Source: Dichotomicrobium sp964650735 (lineage in GTDB: Bacteria; Pseudomonadota; Alphaproteobacteria; Rhizobiales; Rhodomicrobiaceae). Taken from it: a stretch of DNA of 10,294 nt. Shown here piece by piece: positions 6,116 through 10,294 of this stretch (its first letter is position 1; each line of letters starts with the position of its first letter). Location of the stretch: positions 1 to 10,294 of the forward strand of contig CAZYUT010000072.1 of the NCBI GenBank assembly GCA_964650735.1, read 5' to 3'. Both the position numbers and the translations under genes were made by a program. The notes under the pieces were generated by a model. That model saw nothing but the letters and a program-made list of their open reading frames with translations, ran no database searches and was not told where the DNA came from.

Positions 6116-7153
6116 TCAGTTCCCGCCGCGCGCCGGATTGACGCGAACCCCCGGCGCGGGGCGCTCCAGCAGAACCTCGCGGCGAAAGCGGTAAAGCTGC
6201 GCGGGGCGGCCGCCGGTCGCCGGTTCGACGCCGCCGGCCGGCTCCACCAGCCCGGCATTGGCGACCAGACGGCGGAAGTTCTGCTTGTGGAGGCGGCTGC
6301 CCAGGATCGCCTCGACGGTGCACTGAAAGGTCGAAAGCGTGAACCGCTCCGGCAGCAACTCGAAGATCACCGGGCGGTACTTGATCTTCGCTCGCAGGCG
6401 GCTCATCGCAGTCGCGAGGATGCGACGGTGGTCATAGCGCATCGGGCAGCCAGGGCGCACGGGATTGTCCCAGCCGCGCGCGGCCTCGCGCCCGTCGTGC
6501 AGGGCCTCGGCGACCAACCCGGCCTCATAAAGCAGTTCGTACCGCTCCAGCGCCTTTTCCTCGTCCCAGCCGCCATCACCAAGCCCGAAGCAGATGTTCA
6601 GCCGGTCGCATCGGCGCAACGGGCGCGCCGGCGCGCCCGGGGTCGGCGGGCGGCTTGCCCAGTGCTTCAGGAGCGGCGTCAGCGCATTCACGATTGCAGG
6701 CGTTTCGCCCCGCCGGTCCTCCCAGGGGAAATAGTCGTACCAGGGCCGCCAGACCGCGCCGCCCGCGAATGTGAGCGTCTGTGCACGGGTTAGCGCCAAG
6801 TAGCCAATCGACATGACATGCGGGCCAGTGTCGCCGTAGCGCGCGTGCCGGCCGCGATCGCCGAAGGTGTAGAGTTGTTCGACATAGCCGAGCTGCAGGC
6901 CGGTCTGCTCAGCCACCCAGGACCGCAGTCCAATCTCCAGCGTGCGGTGGGCGAGTGGGTTGAACGGGCCGGAGGGCAGTGCGTCCAGGTCGTCCTTGTT
7001 GCGGACAACCAGGATTTGCGGTTCGCCCTCATGAACACAGATGATGGCGGCGCTCAGACCGATCTTGACGGACGGCGCCTCAAGCGCCCCGGATGGCCCG
7101 GGATTGTCCTGCGTCCGCTCGGCGATCTGGTTAACCGTGGGAGCCCTGACCAA
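6116..7153 (-). CDS. nadQ: NadQ-like NAD-biosynthesis regulator (degenerate NUDIX domain plus winged helix)
   Basis: Up to 345 residues. A NUDIX-like domain covers about 28-165. Its NUDIX box is degraded: the REUxEExGU part reads SWVAEQTGL (79-87), missing the Arg and two of the catalytic Glu, so hydrolysis is unlikely. The C-terminus (about 245-328) is the winged helix of the NrtR/NadQ type: FELLPERFTLS, then EAILGSRLHKQNFRRLVANAGLVEP, then GRPAQLYRF. Family knowledge: NadQ is the alphaproteobacterial repressor of nadABC, sensing the NAD state through the ligand-binding NUDIX fold. No nad genes are visible here, so the target is not local. The best start I can find is TTG 7153, preceded by AAGG. 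It overlaps the end of the upstream membrane-protein gene by 23 bp, suggesting translational coupling. The function rests on recognising the architecture. Confidence 0.82.
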   Translation of the reverse strand: MVRAPTVNQIAERTQDNPGPSGALEAPSVKIGLSAAIICVHEGEPQILVVRNKDDLDALPSGPFNPLAHRTLEIGLRSWVAEQTGLQLGYVEQLYTFGDRGRHARYGDTGPHVMSIGYLALTRAQTLTFAGGAVWRPWYDYFPWEDRRGETPAIVNALTPLLKHWASRPPTPGAPARPLRRCDRLNICFGLGDGGWDEEKALERYELLYEAGLVAEALHDGREAARGWDNPVRPGCPMRYDHRRILATAMSRLRAKIKYRPVIFELLPERFTLSTFQCTVEAILGSRLHKQNFRRLVANAGLVEPAGGVEPATGGRPAQLYRFRREVLLERPAPGVRVNPARGGN

Positions 7154-7625
7154 GTTGAGAACCTTGCGAGGCAGCGTCGGACGGCCATGAAGTCGCCTCT
7201 TGCGACGCGCGCGCTCGTGGCGGCGCTGTCCTGCGCGAGGGGCGCAGCGCGATGAAGAAACCGGCGATGACGTCGATTAAGGCCGCCAACGTAATTACGA
7301 GGAACACTGACGTCGCAGCTTTCTCGACCATCAGAAACTGAATCACGCAGATGATGAGGATGATCGTCGAAAGCGCCTGATCCATTAGCGAAATGCCGCG
7401 CCGCCGCGCCGCCTTCATCAGTTCGACGAACAAGAACACCAGCGTCAGCAAGACGATCGAATCGCCCACGCCAAGCGACCAGCGCGCGCCGGACATCAGC
7501 GGAATCGTCAAAATTTCGCTCTGCATTGTCGCCTGCGCGCCCGCCACACCGGGAGCCGCAAAGCCGAACACGGCGATATCATAGACGATCAGGGAAACGG
7601 CAATCCACGGCACTGCCGCCAGCAT
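7131..7625 (-). CDS. Small integral membrane protein, function unknown
   Basis: A 164-residue protein I cannot assign to a characterised family. Hydrophobic segments lie at about 2-28, 51-70, 83-100 and 105-127. A charged stretch, MKAARRRGIS, follows segment 2. The C-terminal tail after residue 128 is polar, rich in Arg, Ser, Ala and Gln, and probably cytoplasmic. The layout (short N-terminus, four helices, disordered tail) resembles a type of hypothetical protein common in alphaproteobacteria. ATG 7625 has GGAG 6 bp upstream. The gene begins 30 bp after the rpmF stop with no terminator between, and its last 23 bp overlap the start of nadQ, so the three probably form one transcript. The operon gives no clear hint of its job. 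Confidence 0.8.
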   Translation of the reverse strand: MLAAVPWIAVSLIVYDIAVFGFAAPGVAGAQATMQSEILTIPLMSGARWSLGVGDSIVLLTLVFLFVELMKAARRRGISLMDQALSTIILIICVIQFLMVEKAATSVFLVITLAALIDVIAGFFIALRPSRRTAPPRARASQEATSWPSDAASQGSQLGQGSHG

Positions 7626-7655
7626 GGTGATCTCCGTTCATCGCGCGGGCTTGGA

Positions 7656-7841
7656 TCAATACTCTTCCTTAGGCTCAAGCACCTGCCGCCCGCGATACAT
7701 GCCGGTCTTGAGGTCGATATGATGCGGCCGGCGCAGCTCGCCGGTATCCTTGTCCTCGACATAGGTCGGCTGCTGCAAAGAGTCGTGCGAACGCCGGTTG
7801 CCGCGCTTCATGCGCGAAACTTTTCGTTTCGGGACTGCCAT
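7656..7841 (-). CDS. rpmF: 50S ribosomal protein L32
   Basis: A 61-residue basic protein of the large ribosomal subunit. MAVPKRKVSRMKRGNRRSHD at the N-terminus is the L32 signature, and HHIDLKTGMYRGRQVL follows in the C-terminal half. It has no cysteines, so it is the zinc-free form usual in alphaproteobacteria. ATG 7841 is preceded by AGGAGA at 7 bp spacing. An open frame extends far upstream, antisense to the prenyl synthase gene, but everything before this Met is non-coding shadow. The gene diverges from the prenyl synthase gene and heads a likely transcript with the membrane protein gene and nadQ. Confidence 0.97.
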   Translation of the reverse strand: MAVPKRKVSRMKRGNRRSHDSLQQPTYVEDKDTGELRRPHHIDLKTGMYRGRQVLEPKEEY

Positions 7842-7898
7842 TTTCGTTCTCCTGAAAATCCTGTGTGCGAGAGACCCCGCGCCAAAATGTTGTGTTGG

Positions 7899-7927
7899 TG
7901 TATAACGGGTATGAGCCGGGTTGACCA
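7899..7927 (-). promoter_or_regulatory. Weak candidate promoter for rpmF
   Basis: The minus strand has TATACA (7904-7899), about 58 bp before the rpmF ATG. The corresponding -35 position (7927-7922, 17-bp spacer) reads TGGTCA, a poor match. The 216-bp gap at 7842-8057 must hold promoters for both rpmF and ispA; I see no better candidate and no clear plus-strand promoter. Confidence 0.2.
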
Positions 7928-8057
7928 GCGTTTCGCGCTTCCCGGCGCGCACTGCGGGAGCCCGCGGATTGCTTGTCGCCATCCCCGAAATTTGCAAAAC
8001 AAAACGGGATAGTGGGGCGCTCAACGCCGCCAATCCGTAAATGTAGAGCAACGACCG

Positions 8058-8951
8058 ATGTTTAAAGAGCGTCTGGAGGCGAATGCAAGACGTGTTGAAG
8101 AACGCCTTCAGGATATGCTGAGCGGCGAAGGTGAAGGTGATTTTGCGCCGCCGGAGCGGCTGGCTGAGGCGATGCGTTACGGCACGCTTGGCGGCGGCAA
8201 GCGGTTGCGCCCGCATCTCATGATCGAAAGCGCGGCAATCTTTGGCGCGGAGCCCGAGGCGGCGCTTGACGCGGCAGCAGCGCTCGAATGCGTGCACTGC
8301 TACTCGCTGATCCACGACGACCTGCCGGCGATGGACGATGATGACCTGCGGCGAGGCCGGCCGACGGTGCACAAGGCGTTCGACGACGCGACCGCGATCC
8401 TGGCTGGCGACGCGCTGCTGACGCTGGCCTTCGAGATCATGGCGCGCGAGAGCACGCATCCCGACCCGGCGGCGCGGGCACGGCTCACTGCTGGATTGGC
8501 CCAGGCGGCGGGTTGGCGCGGCATGGCGGGCGGGCAGATGCTCGATCTGATGGCGCCGGGGCAAGAGCTTGACGCCGACGACATCGCGCGGCTGCAGGGC
8601 ATGAAGACCGGCGCGCTTCTGAAATTCGCTTGCGAGGCCGGGGGGATCATCGGCGGTGCGGACGCAGGCGACATGGCCGCGCTCAGCAGCTACGGCGCGA
8701 CGATCGGGCGGGCGTTCCAGCTTGCCGACGATCTGCTCGACGCCGAGGGCGACGCCGCCACGCTCGGCAAGGCGACGGCCAAGGACGAGGCTGCCGGTAA
8801 GGCGACGCTCGTGACGCTGCTGGGGCTGGAGGCGGCGAAGGCGCGGCTGCGCGAGCTGGAGCGGGAGGCGGTGCGCACGCTTGAGCCGTTTGGCGCGCGC
8901 GGCGAGATCCTGGCGGCCACGGCGGACTTTATCATCCGCCGCACGCACTGA
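8058..8951 (+). CDS. ispA: Farnesyl diphosphate synthase / short-chain polyprenyl synthetase
   Basis: A 297-residue all-helical class I prenyltransferase that condenses IPP with DMAPP and GPP to make farnesyl diphosphate, the precursor of ubiquinone side chains, undecaprenyl carrier and hopanoids. The IPP and phosphate residues are in GGGKRLRP (45-52). The first aspartate-rich motif, DDLPAMDDDDLRRGRP, starts at Asp87, with the two-residue insertion of bacterial (type II) FPP synthases and Tyr82 five residues before it. The second motif is DDLLD (224-228). GQMLD (159-163) and KTGAL (183-187) are also in place. Length is typical. ATG 8058 gives the family N-terminus, but its ribosome site is weak (TAGAG). 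Neighbours often seen elsewhere (xseB, dxs) are absent; proximity to rpmF is what I recall from Hyphomicrobiales. A closely related geranylgeranyl synthase cannot be excluded. Confidence 0.92.
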   Translation: MFKERLEANARRVEERLQDMLSGEGEGDFAPPERLAEAMRYGTLGGGKRLRPHLMIESAAIFGAEPEAALDAAAALECVHCYSLIHDDLPAMDDDDLRRGRPTVHKAFDDATAILAGDALLTLAFEIMARESTHPDPAARARLTAGLAQAAGWRGMAGGQMLDLMAPGQELDADDIARLQGMKTGALLKFACEAGGIIGGADAGDMAALSSYGATIGRAFQLADDLLDAEGDAATLGKATAKDEAAGKATLVTLLGLEAAKARLRELEREAVRTLEPFGARGEILAATADFIIRRTH

Positions 8952-8983
8952 CTTACACCGGAGCGTCAGGTGACGCGCGACGC

Positions 8984-9012
8984 TTGACGCGTATCGCGCA
9001 ACGTGTCACGTT
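8984..9012 (+). promoter_or_regulatory. Candidate promoter/operator of the higBA locus
   Basis: TTGACG (8984-8989) is a fair -35 box. The matching -10 region has no good TATAAT-like sequence, but it is covered by a perfect odd palindrome, AACGTG-T-CACGTT (9000-9012). HigA-type antitoxins repress their own operon by binding palindromes over the promoter, so this is a natural operator candidate. If so, the toxin starts downstream, at ATG 9021, rather than at GTG 9003 inside the palindrome. Confidence 0.35.
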
Positions 9013-9020
9013 ACACCTTG

Positions 9021-9307
9021 ATGTTGACCGGGAGCGTAATCAAGCACAAGGGGCTTAAACGGCTTGCCACGCGCGGCGACGCCAGCAAGATCGACTCACG
9101 ATGGCTGCCTCGTGTGAAGCGTGTGCTGTATGGGCTGAATGCCGCTGCGCATCCGACCGAGCTTAATGTGCCGGGCTATGACTTTCACGAACTCAAAGGG
9201 AACCGCGCTGGAACCTACGCGGTGAAGGTATCGGCAAATTATCGCATAACGTTCGATGGGATGACGAAGGGCCATTTGACGTCGACTTGGAGGACTATCA
9301 TGGCTGA
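9021..9307 (+). pseudogene. higB: HigB-family (RelE-like) toxin with a single-base frameshift
   Basis: The frame matches HigB toxins, ribosome-dependent mRNA endonucleases: IKHKGLKRL near the start, then LNVPGYDFHELKG, then YAVKVSANYRITF. After the Phe codon at 9252-9254 the family continues RF or RW, acidic residues, and DVDxEDYH. In the direct frame that ending is gone and translation runs on in frame through the higA start. In the -1 frame from base 9254 the next codons read RWDDEGPFDVDLEDYHG and stop at 9307, overlapping the higA ATG (9300) by 8 bp, the usual higBA junction. One C lost from TTCCGA explains everything. The direct frame could instead encode a HigB-HigA fusion of about 200 residues. 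ATG 9021 fits the family length; GTG 9003 and TTG 9024 are alternatives, and none has a clear ribosome site. Confidence 0.8.
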
Positions 9308-9617
9308 CAAGAACGAGCTGCTTGCGTTCCGCCCGCCTCATCCGGGTGAGTATCTGCGCGAGGACATATTGCCGGCGCTCGACATGACCGTGTCGGAACT
9401 TGCCGCGCATCTCGGGGTGACACGGCAGACGCTATCGAGGCTCATCAACGAGAGGAGCGACGTGTCTGTCGACATGGCGCAGCGGCTGGGGCAGGCATTC
9501 GGAAACGGCGCGCGCTATTGGCTGGCGCTGCAGATGCAGTACGATCTATGGGAGGCGCAGCGGTCTAGCACGATCAGGGTGCCGCGGCTGAACTGGAAGG
9601 CGAACGCAGCGGCCTGA
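9300..9617 (+). CDS. higA: HigA-family antitoxin (XRE-type helix-turn-helix)
   Basis: A 105-residue antitoxin and autorepressor. FRPPHPGEYLREDILPALDM (10-29) is the HigA N-terminal signature. The helix-turn-helix follows at about 30-65 (VSELAAHLGVTRQTLSRLINER), then the YWLALQMQYDLWEA helix (72-85). It is intact and of normal length. It should neutralise HigB by direct contact and bind the palindrome upstream of higB. The ATG lies in the toxin reading frame because of the higB frameshift, so any readthrough from higB delivers HigA as the C-terminal part of a fusion. The gene ends 2 bp from the convergent ribbon-helix-helix gene with no terminator hairpin between. Confidence 0.9.
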   Translation: MADKNELLAFRPPHPGEYLREDILPALDMTVSELAAHLGVTRQTLSRLINERSDVSVDMAQRLGQAFGNGARYWLALQMQYDLWEAQRSSTIRVPRLNWKANAAA

Positions 9618-9619
9618 GC

Positions 9620-9862
9620 CTAATCGGCGCAGGCGCGCTCGCGGTAGCGCGACAACACATAGACGCGGATGGCGCTCGACAGGCCCGACGCGCCGCGCGC
9701 CTCGTCGATCTCGGCGACAATGTCGCCCACCGGCCGTTGCTCCTCCCGCGCGATGTCGCGCAGCGCCGACCAGAACGCATCCTCCAGCGAGATCGAGGTG
9801 CGGTGCCCGGCGATGTTCAGCGAATGCTTGCGCGGGCGCGCGTTGGCGGGCAGCGCGGTCAT
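9620..9862 (-). CDS. Ribbon-helix-helix domain protein (RHH_4-like), coupled to fumC
   Basis: An 80-residue protein resembling the predicted DNA-binding RHH_4 family. KHSLNIAGHRTSISLED (12-28) would form the beta ribbon. Helix A is AFWSALRDIAREE (29-41), the turn is QRPVGDIVAEID (42-53), and helix B is SGLSSAIRVYVLSRYRE (59-75). It starts at ATG 9862 inside an ATGA overlap with the fumC stop codon, so it is translationally coupled to fumC. I recall the same fumC-RHH pairing in other alphaproteobacteria, though the function is not established. It could autoregulate the operon, or bind a protein partner rather than DNA. Homologues are sometimes misannotated as arylsulfate sulfotransferase; nothing in this sequence supports that. 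Confidence 0.85.
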   Translation of the reverse strand: MTALPANARPRKHSLNIAGHRTSISLEDAFWSALRDIAREEQRPVGDIVAEIDEARGASGLSSAIRVYVLSRYRERACAD

Positions 9863-10294
9863 GACGGGCCGATCATCTTCTCGGGCCGGACGATGTCGTC
9901 GAACTCGGCCTCGGTCACATGGCCGAGCCGCACCGCTTCTTCCTTGAGCGTGGTGCCGTTCTTGTGCGCAGCCTTGGCAATCTCGGTGGCCTTGTCGTAG
10001 CCGATATGGGGCGCCAGCGCGGTCACCAGCATCAGCGAGCGCGCCATCAGTTCGCCAATGCGCGCACGGTCCGGCTCGATGCCCTCGATGCATTTGTCCG
10101 TCAGGCTCACGCAGGCATCGGCGAGCAGGCGGATGGATTGCAGCGTGTTGTAGGCCATGACCGGCTTGAACACGTTTAGTTCGAAATGCCCCTGGCTGCC
10201 CGCGAATGTCACCGCGGTATGGTTCCCCATGACCTGCGTGCAGACCATCGTCATCGCCTCGCACTGGGTCGGGTTGACCTTGCCCGGCATGATC
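9859..10294 (-). CDS. fumC: Fumarate hydratase class II, C-terminal part
   Basis: The last 144 or so codons of the iron-independent fumarase, which interconverts fumarate and malate in the TCA cycle. The gene enters from the right edge. The first visible residues, IMPGKVNPTQCEA, belong to the superfamily signature GSSxMPxKxNP, whose Lys and Asn contact substrate. GNHTAVTFAGSQGHFELNVFKPV follows, as in FumC rather than aspartase. The C-terminal domain ends GYDKATEIAKAAHKNGTTLKEEA and FDDIVRPEKMIGPS, normal for the family. The stop codon overlaps the start of the ribbon-helix-helix gene (ATGA). Confidence 0.95.
   Translation of the reverse strand, partial: IMPGKVNPTQCEAMTMVCTQVMGNHTAVTFAGSQGHFELNVFKPVMAYNTLQSIRLLADACVSLTDKCIEGIEPDRARIGELMARSLMLVTALAPHIGYDKATEIAKAAHKNGTTLKEEAVRLGHVTEAEFDDIVRPEKMIGPS

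Noticed and set aside
6116..7153. Active NUDIX hydrolase (MutT or ADP-ribose pyrophosphatase)
   Set aside because: The catalytic glutamates and arginine of the NUDIX box are largely missing, and a C-terminal winged helix typical of NrtR/NadQ is present.
7842..8948. Long minus-strand open frame continuing upstream of rpmF, antisense to ispA
   Set aside because: Only the last 61 codons are L32. The upstream part is Arg- and Pro-rich shadow of a GC-rich gene with no recognisable domain, and rpmF has its own ribosome site.
8952..8999. Terminator after ispA
   Set aside because: CACC-GGAGCGTCA-GGTG is a short weak stem without a following T-run, so there is no good terminator in this gap.

Overview
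The window reads as ordinary chromosome of a GC-rich alphaproteobacterium, most likely of the Hyphomicrobiales (Rhizobiales). Three things point there: a NadQ-type NAD regulator, an NDUFAF5/BioC-like methyltransferase of the alphaproteobacterial type, and an intergenic palindrome (about 4369-4411) that resembles a dispersed repeat I remember from rhizobial genomes. The order rpmF / polyprenyl synthase also fits. These are recollections of families, not database hits. I see no tRNA, rRNA, insertion sequence, CRISPR array or prophage, and no gene-free stretch longer than about 220 bp.

Layout. Bases 1-1786, all minus strand: comF (competence-type phosphoribosyltransferase), then a NifU-family Fe-S protein with two inverted repeats in its leader, then the first 78 codons of a RutE-like nitroreductase running off the left edge. 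A methyltransferase (1828-2751) diverges from comF and overlaps by 17 bp, tail to tail, the end of a minus-strand cluster at 2735-5339. In transcription order that cluster is an AEC permease, a nu-class-like glutathione S-transferase and a dihydrodipicolinate-synthase-family aldolase. Bases 5501-7841 hold a second minus-strand series: ribosomal protein L32 (rpmF), a small membrane protein, the NUDIX-fold regulator NadQ, and a bacterioferritin-type ferritin. A candidate hairpin terminator follows the ferritin.

The farnesyl diphosphate synthase gene (8058-8951, plus strand) diverges from rpmF. It is followed by a HigB/HigA toxin-antitoxin locus (about 9021-9617). Two minus-strand genes close the window: the 3' part of class II fumarase (fumC), and a small ribbon-helix-helix protein whose start codon overlaps the fumC stop.

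Most of this is housekeeping: Fe-S assembly, NAD control, iron storage, isoprenoids, TCA cycle and translation. The most unusual sites are (i) higB, where one missing base near 9254 destroys the conserved toxin C-terminus and fuses the frame to higA; (ii) a bacterioferritin that keeps all six ferroxidase ligands but has Gln at the haem-ligating Met52 position; and (iii) the permease/GST/aldolase cluster, whose aldolase lacks the substrate-carboxylate arginine of true DapA. I found no convincing wholly new system.
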